Source of the DNA: Phil1 sp963643205
GTDB lineage: Bacteria > Bacillota > Clostridia > Christensenellales > CAG-138
Assembly (NCBI GenBank): GCA_963643205.1
Contig: CAVIJJ010000006.1
Span: 1 to 61,966 of the forward strand
Direction of reading: 5' to 3'
Length of the DNA stretch: 61,966 bases
Part shown: positions 10,273 through 18,814 of the stretch, one piece after another
How positions within the stretch are numbered: the first letter of the stretch is position 1
How the letters are laid out: each line of letters starts with the position of its first letter
Program-made: the position numbers and the translations under genes
Notes under the pieces: model-generated
What the model was told of the DNA's origin: nothing
The model's database searches: none
What the model saw: the letters and a program-made list of their open reading frames with translations, nothing else

Positions 10273-10836
10273 ATGGTTAAATGGGCCGATGGAAAAACGC
10301 GCTGCGGTTGGGCGAATCCTAAAAATGAGCGCTATATTCGCTACCATGATGATGAATGGGGCGTGCCGGTTTATGATGACAGCAAACTTTTTGAAATGTT
10401 GCTGCTCGAGTGCTTTCAGGCCGGGCTTTCGTGGGAATGCGTGCTGAATAAGCGTGAGGCGTTTCGAATGGCATTTGATAACTTTGATCCGGATAAGGTT
10501 TGCTCCTATGACGAGGCAAAGCTTGAAACATTGAAAAACAATCCGGGCATTATACGCAACAGCCTGAAAATACAGGCCGCGGTAACAAACGCGCGTGTGT
10601 TTTGCCAAATTCAGCGGGAATGCGGCACATTCTCAAACTATCTTTGGGGTTGGACCGGCGGCAATGTAATATATGAGCGCGGTAAAACAAGCTCGCCTTT
10701 GTCGGATGCCGTATCGAAGGATTTGAAAAAACGCGGTATGAAGTTCGTAGGAACCACTATAATATATTCATATCTGCAGGCGGTGGGTCTTATTTATTCG
10801 CATGACGAGGAATGCTTTTTGAGCGGAGGAAAATAA
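10273..10836 (+). CDS. tag: DNA-3-methyladenine glycosylase I
   Basis: Removes 3-methyladenine from alkylated DNA. 187 residues, collinear with E. coli Tag: RCGWANPKNERYIRYHDDEWGVP at the N-terminus, LECFQAGLSW with the catalytic Glu, GIIRN, and KKRGMKFVGTTIIYSYLQAVGL. The zinc ligands are visible as the early Cys of CGW, the His of YHDDEWG, and His and Cys of the C-terminal HDEEC. The ATG at 10273 follows GGGGAGAGG. The next gene starts 2 bases after its stop. Confidence 0.95.
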   Translation: MVKWADGKTRCGWANPKNERYIRYHDDEWGVPVYDDSKLFEMLLLECFQAGLSWECVLNKREAFRMAFDNFDPDKVCSYDEAKLETLKNNPGIIRNSLKIQAAVTNARVFCQIQRECGTFSNYLWGWTGGNVIYERGKTSSPLSDAVSKDLKKRGMKFVGTTIIYSYLQAVGLIYSHDEECFLSGGK

Positions 10837-10838
10837 AT

Positions 10839-12008
10839 TTGTATTCGCTTTTGATTGTTTTAATATATATCGCTTTTATCAGCCTTGGTCTGCCGGATTC
10901 GCTTTTAGGCTCCGGCTGGCCTGTTATGCATACCGAAATGGGCGTATCCGTATCCCTTATGGGCGTGGTGACCATGGTCATATCCGGCGGCACTATTGTA
11001 TCCAGCCTTTTATCCGACAAGCTAACCCATAAGCTCGGCACAAGAATTGTAACCGTCGGGAGCGTATTCCTTACGGTAATCGCTCTGTTCGGTTTCTCTA
11101 TTTCAACCAAATTCTGGATGCTGCTTGCCTTCGCGGTGCCTTACGGCCTTGGGGCGGGCGCGATTGATGCCGCGCTCAATAACTACGTTGCCCTTCACTA
11201 TAAGGCAAAGCACCTTAGCTGGCTGCATTGCTTCTGGGGTGTAGGTACGATTGTAAGTCCGTTCATAATGAGCTATGCGCTTACAAACGGAACATGGAAC
11301 AAAGGCTATCGTATAGTCGGTTTTCTTCAGCTTGCCATAGCGGTGTTGCTGCTTGTCACCTTGCCTGTTTGGAATGTTAATAAGGCAATCAGCGAGGAAT
11401 CGAAAAAAAGCATAGGTCTGTTTGACGCGCTCAAAATCAAAGGCGTGCCGTTCCTGCTTATAGGCTTTTTCGCGTACAGCGCCGCGGAGGCCACAACAAT
11501 GCAGTGGGCAAGCACTTATTTTGTTATGGTAAAGGGAATAGCGGCGGACAAGGCCGCTAGCTTTGCGGCTCTGTTTTATATAGGCGTTACTGTCGGCAGA
11601 TTTATAAGCGGCTTTATTACCGATAAGCTTGGCGATCGCAAAATGATACTTCTCGGCACCGGCATTCTTACCTGCGGCATTATCGCCCTGTTTATACCAA
11701 CCCAGTCCTATGCCGTGGCTTTCGCGGCTTTCCCCATTATAGGCTTGGGCTGCGCCCCCATTTACCCCTGCATTATTCATTCCACGCCCTATAACTTCGG
11801 CGCGGAGAACTCCGGCGCGATTATAGGAATTCAGATGGCCGGCGCGTATGTGGGATCAACGTTCTTCCCGCCGCTGTTCGGCCTTCTCGGCAGCGCGCTT
11901 TCCTTCAAAATAATGCCGGCGTATCTGCTAGTTTTCTTTATATTGATGATAGTGATGATAGAAGCGACCTTCCGCATTACCCGTAAGGAAGCAAAACGGA
12001 ATAACTGA
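10839..12008 (+). CDS. MFS transporter
   Basis: Twelve-helix major facilitator of the inner membrane, 389 residues. The motif between helices 2 and 3 reads SDKLTHKLGTR, and the second half repeats ITDKLGDRK; both are the family's G-x3-D-x-x-G-R-K/R type loops. A TTG start at 10839 is 8 bases after GGAGGA; an ATG at 10812 inside tag would also be in frame but has a weaker site. I prefer the TTG. Coupled to tag, so it may export or import something related to alkylation stress, but the substrate is unknown. Confidence 0.85.
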   Translation: MYSLLIVLIYIAFISLGLPDSLLGSGWPVMHTEMGVSVSLMGVVTMVISGGTIVSSLLSDKLTHKLGTRIVTVGSVFLTVIALFGFSISTKFWMLLAFAVPYGLGAGAIDAALNNYVALHYKAKHLSWLHCFWGVGTIVSPFIMSYALTNGTWNKGYRIVGFLQLAIAVLLLVTLPVWNVNKAISEESKKSIGLFDALKIKGVPFLLIGFFAYSAAEATTMQWASTYFVMVKGIAADKAASFAALFYIGVTVGRFISGFITDKLGDRKMILLGTGILTCGIIALFIPTQSYAVAFAAFPIIGLGCAPIYPCIIHSTPYNFGAENSGAIIGIQMAGAYVGSTFFPPLFGLLGSALSFKIMPAYLLVFFILMIVMIEATFRITRKEAKRNN

Positions 12009-12043
12009 ATAGAAGATAGACGTTGTTGTGTGTAAAAAAATAG

Positions 12044-12074
12044 GCGCCCGCTTGTTTCCGAGTGGGCGCTTTTT
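12044..12074 (+). terminator. Terminator of tag-MFS operon
   Basis: GCGCCCGCTTG, TTTC, CGAGTGGGCGC with one G-T pair, then five T. The 180 bases after it up to the next promoter hold no gene I can see. Confidence 0.9.
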
Positions 12075-12252
12075 GCATAATTAATGTATAAATTCATTTG
12101 CCGTCGCTGTCGCATACGATTTGGCAGGCACGTAACAACGCCGCGCGGAACCGTGAACAGAGTAAAAAAGGAAGCATTTATGCCATAATACGGGCTTAAG
12201 AAATCCTTATGACGGTAAAAGCATATGTTTGCATAAATATGTATATTTGCTA

Positions 12253-12281
12253 TTGCAAAACGGACTTGGTTAACATATACT
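12253..12281 (+). promoter_or_regulatory. Promoter of larA-like gene
   Basis: TTGCAA, 17 bases, TATACT, 41 bases upstream of the start codon. Confidence 0.6.
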
Positions 12282-12322
12282 CTAGTATTATTTGACTAAG
12301 CTGCAAAGCGGGTGAATGATTT

Positions 12323-13615
12323 ATGACTGAATATCAATTTGCTTACGGAGAGGGTAGCGTAACAATACCGCTCGATGGATGCAATATACTTGGCGAACTG
12401 CACGGCAATAAGGTTGACCCTATAAAAAACATAAGGGAGGCCCTTTGGGCATCGCTTGATAACCCTGTAGACAGCGAGCCTTTATTCAAGCGCGCGTCAG
12501 CGGGAACCAATGTCGCGCTTGTGGTCAGCGACATGTCGCGTTTTTGGATGCGGCAGGATCTTGTTATACCCCATTTGGTTGACTATCTCACCGAGCGTTG
12601 TCATGTGGCGGAAAGTGATATAGTCATTGTTGTGGCCAACGGCACGCATGATGGCGGCGATGAGCGGGAATTGCGCAAGCTTGTTACCGATGGCGTATAC
12701 GATCGCATAAAGGTTGAGAACCATGATTATGATGCCAAGGATCTTGTGTATCTTGGCACAACCCCGCACGAAACGCCCGTTTTTATTAACCGTACGGCCG
12801 CGGAAGCCGACATCGTGGTTTGCTTGGGCGCGGTAACGCATCATGTAATGGCGGGCTTTGGCGGTGGCCGTAAAAGCATACTGCCGGGTATCAGCGGCCG
12901 CGAAACCATATTCCATAATCACGCGTTTTCGCTTGATGCCGCAAAGCTCAGATCCAATCCCGCAATAGGAAACGGCGTGCTTAAGGGCAACCCGCTGCAC
13001 GAGGATATGTGCGAGGCCGCCGGCATGGTGAAGAACCTGTTTATAGTTAATTTGGTGATGAATGCTCAAATGCAGCTGGCGGCTATATTTTCGGGGCATT
13101 ATATAACCTCTTGGGAGCAGGCGTGCCGCATGGTGGATAGTATTTATCAGGTGGATGTGCCGGAAAAGGCGGATGTTGTCATAACAAGCTGCGGCGGTTT
13201 CCCTAAGGACATTTCCCTTTATCAGGGCACCAAAACAATCGATAATATTGAATCCGGCCTGAAGCTTGGAGGAACGCTTATTTTGATAATCGAAGCGCGG
13301 GACGGCGGGGGACCCGCGGAGTATTTCGGCTGGTCAAAGGACCTTGTCGAAGGCACTATCGAAAAGCGGCTGCGAGAACATTTTACCGTTGCGGGATACA
13401 TATTCTTCCTCAATTGCGAACAGGCGCAGCGCTATAATGTTCTGCTTTATACAAGCATTGATCCTAAAGAGGTTGAGCCTATGGGCATGAAGGCGTTTGC
13501 AAATGTGGATGATCTGCTCGAAGCCGCGCAGCTTAAGGGCAAGTCAGTTTATGTAATTCCAAACGGTTCAACCGTTATACCACATGTGAAGGAGGAACAA
13601 AATCATGAAGCGTGA
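12323..13615 (+). CDS. LarA-family nickel-pincer racemase/epimerase homologue
   Basis: 430 residues of the lactate racemase LarA superfamily, which uses a nickel pincer nucleotide to racemise or epimerise 2-hydroxy acids by hydride transfer. Key residues of Lactobacillus LarA are at matching places: Arg73, His109, His174, Lys184 (GGGRKSILPG) and His200 (IFHNHAFS). Length fits (about 424). No larB, larC or larE cofactor genes are in the window. The start follows GCGGGTGA. It overlaps the aminotransferase gene by 11 bases. True substrate is unknown; many LarA homologues do not act on lactate. Confidence 0.88.
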   Translation: MTEYQFAYGEGSVTIPLDGCNILGELHGNKVDPIKNIREALWASLDNPVDSEPLFKRASAGTNVALVVSDMSRFWMRQDLVIPHLVDYLTERCHVAESDIVIVVANGTHDGGDERELRKLVTDGVYDRIKVENHDYDAKDLVYLGTTPHETPVFINRTAAEADIVVCLGAVTHHVMAGFGGGRKSILPGISGRETIFHNHAFSLDAAKLRSNPAIGNGVLKGNPLHEDMCEAAGMVKNLFIVNLVMNAQMQLAAIFSGHYITSWEQACRMVDSIYQVDVPEKADVVITSCGGFPKDISLYQGTKTIDNIESGLKLGGTLILIIEARDGGGPAEYFGWSKDLVEGTIEKRLREHFTVAGYIFFLNCEQAQRYNVLLYTSIDPKEVEPMGMKAFANVDDLLEAAQLKGKSVYVIPNGSTVIPHVKEEQNHEA

Positions 13616-14756
13616 GTTTATAGCGAAGCGTTTCCAAAATAGCGGCGGCACGTTGTCACTTGATGCGGAGGCTCTTGCCAAATATAAGGATATAATCGAC
13701 CTTAGTATAGGCGATACCGATTTTATCACGGATGAAAGCATAATAAATGCCGCGTTTCGCGATGCTAAGGCGGGTCATACCCACTACGGCGATCCTAAGG
13801 GCGATCCCGAGCTGATCGATGCCGTGTGCCGCGCGTGGGAAGAGGATTTTGATCAGCATTTGCCGCATGACCATGTGCTTGTAAGCGCGTCAAGCTGTCT
13901 TGGCATGGCTATAGTGATGCTGTCCATGCTTGATCCGGGCGATGAGGTTATAGTATTTTCGCCTTATTTTCCGATGTACCGTTCGCAAATTGAGCTTGCG
14001 GGCGGTGTCTGCGTTGATGTGCCCACGTATGACTGCGAGAATTACGCGATAGATGAGGCGCGCCTGAGGAAGGCCGTTACGCCGCGCACAAAGGCCATCA
14101 TATTCAATAACCCGACCAACCCTACAGGCATGGCATACGATGTTAAAACTCTCGAGGTGCTTGCCAAAGTGGCGTGCGAGTATGATTTAATGGTTGTGGC
14201 GGACGAAATATATACTACATATATTTATGAGGGGGATTTCCGCCCGATCAGAACTCTTCCCGGCATGGCGGAGCGAACCGTAACGCTGAACAGTTTTTCA
14301 AAGAATTTCCTTATGACGGGTTGGCGTGTAGGCGTTATAATCGCGGAGCCGGAATTGCTGAACGTAATGAATAATGTAAACGGTTCCCTTATTTATTCCG
14401 CTCCGTCAATATCGCAGCGGGCGGCCATCAGGGCGCTTGAGGTTCGCCGGGAAATACGCGAAAAATACGTAACCGCATACCGTGACAGAATTCTTTACTC
14501 GGCTGACCGTATAGAAAAAATTCCTTATCTCAGCCTGGTGTGGCCCAAGGGAACGTTCTATCTTTTCCCGGGCATTGAAAAAACAGGCTTGAGCGACAGC
14601 CGTTTTTGCAAAGAACTGCTTGACGGCGCGCATGTGCTTGTAAGCTCCGGCGCGGTTTTCGGCGTAAGCGGCGCGGGACATTTCCGCATCGCCTGTACCG
14701 TGGGTATTGACCACCTTAAAGAGGCTTTTGACAGAATGGAGAAGTTGAAGTTCTGA
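13605..14756 (+). CDS. Class I/II pyridoxal-phosphate aminotransferase
   Basis: 383 residues of the aspartate-aminotransferase fold type I group. The PLP lysine is Lys233 in NSFSKNFLMTGWRVG; NNPTNPTG, DEIYTTYIY and the C-terminal FRIACTVG (arginine for the substrate carboxylate) are present. AAGGAGG lies before the ATG inside the 3' end of the larA-like gene, and the 11-base overlap implies translational coupling. With the LarA homologue it may interconvert a 2-hydroxy or amino acid pair; this is an inference from linkage only. Confidence 0.9.
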   Translation: MKREFIAKRFQNSGGTLSLDAEALAKYKDIIDLSIGDTDFITDESIINAAFRDAKAGHTHYGDPKGDPELIDAVCRAWEEDFDQHLPHDHVLVSASSCLGMAIVMLSMLDPGDEVIVFSPYFPMYRSQIELAGGVCVDVPTYDCENYAIDEARLRKAVTPRTKAIIFNNPTNPTGMAYDVKTLEVLAKVACEYDLMVVADEIYTTYIYEGDFRPIRTLPGMAERTVTLNSFSKNFLMTGWRVGVIIAEPELLNVMNNVNGSLIYSAPSISQRAAIRALEVRREIREKYVTAYRDRILYSADRIEKIPYLSLVWPKGTFYLFPGIEKTGLSDSRFCKELLDGAHVLVSSGAVFGVSGAGHFRIACTVGIDHLKEAFDRMEKLKF

Positions 14757-14864
14757 AAAAAGGCTTTACTGATAAGCGTTACCTCGCATGAGCTTTTTGC
14801 TCATCCCGAAAGCCCGCGCTTGTAAGCTTCCTCAATAAGGTACTTTGATTTTAATATAATTGAA

Positions 14865-14921
14865 AACGAAAACGGATCAAAGCAGCGATATCGCTTAATT
14901 CAGCTTTGATCCGTTTTAGTG
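14865..14921. terminator. Bidirectional terminator between convergent operons
   Basis: Perfect 15-bp inverted repeat, AAAACGGATCAAAGC (14869-14883) and its complement (14903-14917), with T-rich tails on both strands. It serves the aminotransferase operon and the corrinoid fusion gene. The 100 bases before it hold no gene. Confidence 0.88.
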
Positions 14922-14938
14922 TTTATTGTGTCGGTTTA

Positions 14939-16666
14939 TTAAGCGCTTTGGCTTGTCAGCATGTCCACCGCCTTACGTGCGGCGGCCGCCGCGTCCGGCG
15001 TGTACATATCGGCGCCGATTTCATCGCAGAAATCCTGCGTTATGGGCGCGCCGCCAACCATTATCTTTATCTTGTCGTGCAGGCCGCATTCATTTACCAG
15101 CTCAACCACGCGCCTCATTTCCTGCATGGTGGTTGTAAGCAGGGAAGAGCAGGCTATTATGCTGCACCCGTTTGCCACCGCCGTTTCAACGAATTTTTCC
15201 GCCGTTGTGTCAACGCCAAGGTCTATAACCTCTATGCCGCAGCCTTCCATCATTATCTTGACAAGGTTTTTGCCTATGTCGTGCATATCGCCCTTTACCG
15301 TTCCAAGGCATGCTTTTCCTATCGGCTTGCCGCTTTCCCCGCTCATAAGTGGCTTAAGCAGCTCCATCGCGGCGTTCATGCAGCGCGCAGCCATAAGCAT
15401 TTCCGGTACAAAGGCGCGATTTGCCGAAAAAGCGTCGCCCAGGTTATTCATGCCGCGTATCAGCCCGTCGGAGATAATTTCAGCAGGGGAATATCCTTCA
15501 TCCAAAGCCTTGGAGCAAAGCGAAAGCAGTTTCTTTTGCCGACCAAGCTCTATCGCGCTTGATATGCCGTCTATCACGTTTGTTGATTCGGCCGCGGTTT
15601 GCTCTGCCTGAACCGCGTTCTCGGCCTTGTCGGACAGAATCCGCTTTGGTACGGGCGGAAGTATAGCCGCGGGAACGTGAAGAGCCGCATTATATTCGTC
15701 TATAGCCTGATCAAGGTATTGATTTACGTGCGGATATACAGTGCCCGTTATGCCGTATGTCATGCAGGGTATAAAGTGTCCGCCGGGGCAGCATTGCTTA
15801 AGAATATTCCTGGCGTAGGCGAGTATTTCCTCTTCGGTAGCGTCGGCGCGGTCTATAGCCGCTCCGAATCCGCCCATCAGCGTCATTTTGCCGTTAAGCT
15901 GCCTCTGAAGGGCGGGAATATCGTTTTCCGGCAGTGTACCCTGCCAAAGCTGTATGCCTATTTCCGCCATGTCGTCAATAATTGGCACCAGGTAGGAATC
16001 CGCGTGATGAATCGCGATCACTCCGCGGGAGCGTATGTATCCGTAAAACCGGCGATAAGGCTCCTTGAAAAATTCGCGCCACATATCGGGCTTCATGAAA
16101 AGCGCCGTTTTCGTTCCCCAGTCATCGTGGGAAAATATCGCATCCGGCTTAAGTCCGTCTATAAGGCGGCGCACATAGTCTATGCGGTATTCGGTTATCA
16201 TCTCTATAAGTTCGTGCATTTCCTCAGGGTGCTCATAAAGATTTGTGAGTGTATCCTCAAAACCCATCAGAAAATGGCACTGCTCGAATATGCCCGTGCC
16301 CATAAAGCCGGTAAGAAGTTTACCCTCGGCCGTTGCTTTTTCGGCCTCATCCTTGCAGGCGTCCCAGCCAATCGCGCATGCCTCGTCCAAATCGGGCGCG
16401 TGTACGGTTTCCTTCCAGTGGGTTATATCGGGGCAGACCGTAATGCCATCGCCGTGAAGCGGCATGCAGCCTGGTGCGTCCTCGGGGAAAGTTATCGTTG
16501 TACCCCAGCGGTCTTTGCTGATTGAGCCGCGCTTGCGGTTGCCGCGAAGGTAGGCGTTAATAGGGTCGCAAAGGCATAAATGCAGCGCTTCGTATTGCTT
16601 AAGCTGCCGTTCGGGTTGACCGTTCGGCTTTATCAGCTCAAGAAAAATCTCTTTGGGTGTGGACAT
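14939..16666 (-). CDS. Fusion of UroD-type methyltransferase and corrinoid-binding protein
   Basis: 575 residues with two modules usually made as separate proteins. Residues about 1-345 are a uroporphyrinogen decarboxylase-like (UroD) barrel of the MtaA/MtbA methyltransferase type (FMGTGIFEQCHFLMGFEDTL split across it, MGGFGAAIDRADATEEEI). After a linker of about 35 Ala/Glu-rich residues, about 375-575 form a cap plus cobalamin domain with the axial-ligand motif GDMHDIGKNL and GGAPIT. It probably transfers a methyl group from an unknown substrate to its own cobalt. The usual H-x-C zinc motif of thiol-acting UroD methyltransferases is replaced by HHADS. GAGGAG precedes ATG 16666. Second gene after DUF2284. 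Confidence 0.85.
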   Translation of the reverse strand: MSTPKEIFLELIKPNGQPERQLKQYEALHLCLCDPINAYLRGNRKRGSISKDRWGTTITFPEDAPGCMPLHGDGITVCPDITHWKETVHAPDLDEACAIGWDACKDEAEKATAEGKLLTGFMGTGIFEQCHFLMGFEDTLTNLYEHPEEMHELIEMITEYRIDYVRRLIDGLKPDAIFSHDDWGTKTALFMKPDMWREFFKEPYRRFYGYIRSRGVIAIHHADSYLVPIIDDMAEIGIQLWQGTLPENDIPALQRQLNGKMTLMGGFGAAIDRADATEEEILAYARNILKQCCPGGHFIPCMTYGITGTVYPHVNQYLDQAIDEYNAALHVPAAILPPVPKRILSDKAENAVQAEQTAAESTNVIDGISSAIELGRQKKLLSLCSKALDEGYSPAEIISDGLIRGMNNLGDAFSANRAFVPEMLMAARCMNAAMELLKPLMSGESGKPIGKACLGTVKGDMHDIGKNLVKIMMEGCGIEVIDLGVDTTAEKFVETAVANGCSIIACSSLLTTTMQEMRRVVELVNECGLHDKIKIMVGGAPITQDFCDEIGADMYTPDAAAAARKAVDMLTSQSA

Positions 16667-16679
16667 TCCGTTTTTCTCC

Positions 16680-17207
16680 TCAATATAGTATGCAGGAAAC
16701 ATATGTTACGGTGCGGGCACCGTTGTTGTAGTTAAGGCCGGATTTTTCGCATATATCGCTTACGAAAAGACCGTATGCCTCCATGGAGTAAAATCTTTTG
16801 TTTGGATAGCGGCATGGGCGATCCGGGTACGTGCACGCTTTGCAGAGAGTGCAGCTGCCGGCGGTAAGCGGAAGGCAATCGGGATAAAGAACGCGCGCCT
16901 GCCTTGCCAAATCAGAAAAACGTCTTTTATGCTCGGCACCTGTTTCAGCCATCGAGTCGTAGTCAAATTCATCCTTAAGCGCTCCGATGCTTTGAACCAA
17001 AATACCGTTTGAGTATCTGCTCATGCGCTTCCCGGCTTCCTCAAGCGTGCCGCAGGCGGGTGGGCAGGACCAGCTTTTGCCGTATCTTCCGCATTTGTTA
17101 GCCGCGCACATTGCCCGAACCTCATCAAGCGGATTAAGGGCGGCCATGTTAACGTTGGCGGCGGCGGAGAAGCCGAGTTCACGGCTTAAAACAAAAAGGT
17201 CTGCCAT
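16680..17207 (-). CDS. DUF2284 cysteine-rich metal-binding protein
   Basis: 175 residues with many cysteines: CAANKCGRYGKSWSCPPACG near the N-terminus, and GSCTLCKACTYPDRPCRYP later. That spacing is typical of DUF2284, a predicted metal- or iron-sulphur-binding family often found beside corrinoid methyltransferases. Biochemical role unknown. I start at ATG 17207, which has AAGAGG upstream; longer in-frame starts at 17240 and 17264 lack a ribosome site. Thirteen bases separate it from the fusion gene, so they form an operon. Confidence 0.82.
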   Translation of the reverse strand: MADLFVLSRELGFSAAANVNMAALNPLDEVRAMCAANKCGRYGKSWSCPPACGTLEEAGKRMSRYSNGILVQSIGALKDEFDYDSMAETGAEHKRRFSDLARQARVLYPDCLPLTAGSCTLCKACTYPDRPCRYPNKRFYSMEAYGLFVSDICEKSGLNYNNGARTVTYVSCILY

Positions 17208-17263
17208 ATGTAATGCCTCTTGACAGTGAATTTCATTCATGCGTAAAATAAGTTCACGAAACA

Positions 17264-17292
17264 ATTATATTGGCGGGTGAAACGCATGTCAA
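17264..17292 (-). promoter_or_regulatory. Promoter of the DUF2284-corrinoid operon
   Basis: Perfect minus-strand consensus TTGACA, 17 bases, TATAAT. Its -35 lies inside the first codons of the divergent activase gene, so initiation in the two directions must interfere. Confidence 0.8.
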
Positions 17293-18779
17293 GCATAATG
17301 GTCAAGCAGGGGAAAAATGCGACAATCATTGATTTTCAGCCTGGTGAAACCCTGCTTTGTGCGCTAAGAAACGCAGGGTACTCAATACCTGCGGCATGCG
17401 GAGGAAAGGGCCGTTGCGGCAAGTGTCGGGTGAGTGTAAACGGTTTTCCCCGTCTTGCCTGCAAAACTGTTCCGCAGGATAATGACGAGGTTATTCTAAG
17501 TGAAAATGCCGGCGGTGTGATACTCGGCTCTCCGGCTGCGCTGCCAAAGGCACAGAAAGGCCGATCAGGTCTTGCCGCGGCTGTCGATTTAGGTACTACA
17601 ACTGTAGTTCTGCGCGTCTTTGAACTCTCGGCCGGCCGGCTGATTTCTGAAAAACGTGATTGGAACTGCCAATCTGCCTACGGCGCGGATGTTATCAGCC
17701 GAATCCAGTACACAATAGAGAATAAAAACGGACTTTCGGAGCTTTCAAATAGAATAAGAGAGCAAATAATCGCTCTGCTGAAAGAAGCGCTTGATGAAAC
17801 GAATCAGCGTATCGACAATGTGCGCGAAATCGTAATTGCCGGCAATACCGTAATGCAGCATATATTCGATCTAAGGCCGGTTGAGTCAATCGCGCGCGCT
17901 CCGTTTAAGCCTCAAACTTTGTTCGAAAATTCTATGGGAGCGCCGCTTGAAGGAATCCCCGTGCGCTTTGCCGGGTGTGTTGCCGGTTATGTCGGCGGCG
18001 ATATTACGGCGGGCATACTCGCGGACGGTATAGCCGATATGGCGGGGGAAAGGTTATTTCTTGATATAGGCACAAACGGTGAAATGGCCCTTGGCTCTGA
18101 AAACGGTTTTCTCTGCTGTGCCGTCGCGTCAGGACCGGCCTTTGAGGGCGCGGGAATAAGCTGCGGCATGCCGGGAATCGCGGGCGCCGTAAGCCATGTG
18201 CGTTATGATAAAGGCTTTTTGCTCGATGTGATAGGCGCTTCTGAGCCAAAGGGTATTTGCGGTTCGGGCTTGGTAGACCTTGCGGCAATATTGCTTGATT
18301 TCGGCGTAATTGACCCCGGCGGCCGTTTGCTTCCGCCTGAGGATGTTCCGGAGAATATGCGCCGCTATGTTACGCGGGATGAAAACGGCAACGGCGTTTT
18401 TCATCTCACGAATAGTGTTTATCTAAGCGCTTTGGATGTGCGCAATCTGCAGCTTGCAAAGGCCGCTGTCGCCGGGGGCATAAGAGTATTGCTTGAGCAG
18501 CGCGGCATAAGCGCAAGCGATCTTCAAAGCGTGGAGCTTGCCGGCGGATTCGGCAGCTATATTACACCGCAAAGCGCCGTGCGCATAGGAATGCTGCCTA
18601 AAGAATGCCTTGGCAAAATACGCGCGATGGGGAATACATCGCTTGCGGGGGCGTCAATGCTGGCGCTGGACGATGCGTATTGGCATAAGCTTGGCAAAAT
18701 ATCCGATATGTGCCGGTATATAGAACTTTCGCTAAGGCAGGATTTTACGGCGGCTTTTACGGATAATCTGGCGTTCTGA
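17286..18779 (+). CDS. RACo-type reductive activator of corrinoid proteins (DUF4445/ASKHA)
   Basis: 497 residues. The N-terminus is a plant-type 2Fe-2S ferredoxin with C38, C44, C47 and C59 (ACGGKGRCGKCR then LAC). From about residue 95 follows an actin-like ATPase core (AAAVDLGTTTVVLRVF, FLDIGTNGEMALG, ELAGGFGSYI). This is the architecture of RACo and related activators, which use ATP to re-reduce accidentally oxidised Co(II) to Co(I). It lacks the C-terminal ferredoxin of RamA. ATG 17286 has GGCGGGTGA upstream; a GTG at 17277 is possible. Divergent from the corrinoid fusion gene, its likely client. Confidence 0.88.
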   Translation: MSSIMVKQGKNATIIDFQPGETLLCALRNAGYSIPAACGGKGRCGKCRVSVNGFPRLACKTVPQDNDEVILSENAGGVILGSPAALPKAQKGRSGLAAAVDLGTTTVVLRVFELSAGRLISEKRDWNCQSAYGADVISRIQYTIENKNGLSELSNRIREQIIALLKEALDETNQRIDNVREIVIAGNTVMQHIFDLRPVESIARAPFKPQTLFENSMGAPLEGIPVRFAGCVAGYVGGDITAGILADGIADMAGERLFLDIGTNGEMALGSENGFLCCAVASGPAFEGAGISCGMPGIAGAVSHVRYDKGFLLDVIGASEPKGICGSGLVDLAAILLDFGVIDPGGRLLPPEDVPENMRRYVTRDENGNGVFHLTNSVYLSALDVRNLQLAKAAVAGGIRVLLEQRGISASDLQSVELAGGFGSYITPQSAVRIGMLPKECLGKIRAMGNTSLAGASMLALDDAYWHKLGKISDMCRYIELSLRQDFTAAFTDNLAF

Positions 18780-18814
18780 TAATAGTATTTAATCGAAAGA
18801 CGGAGGATTTGACC

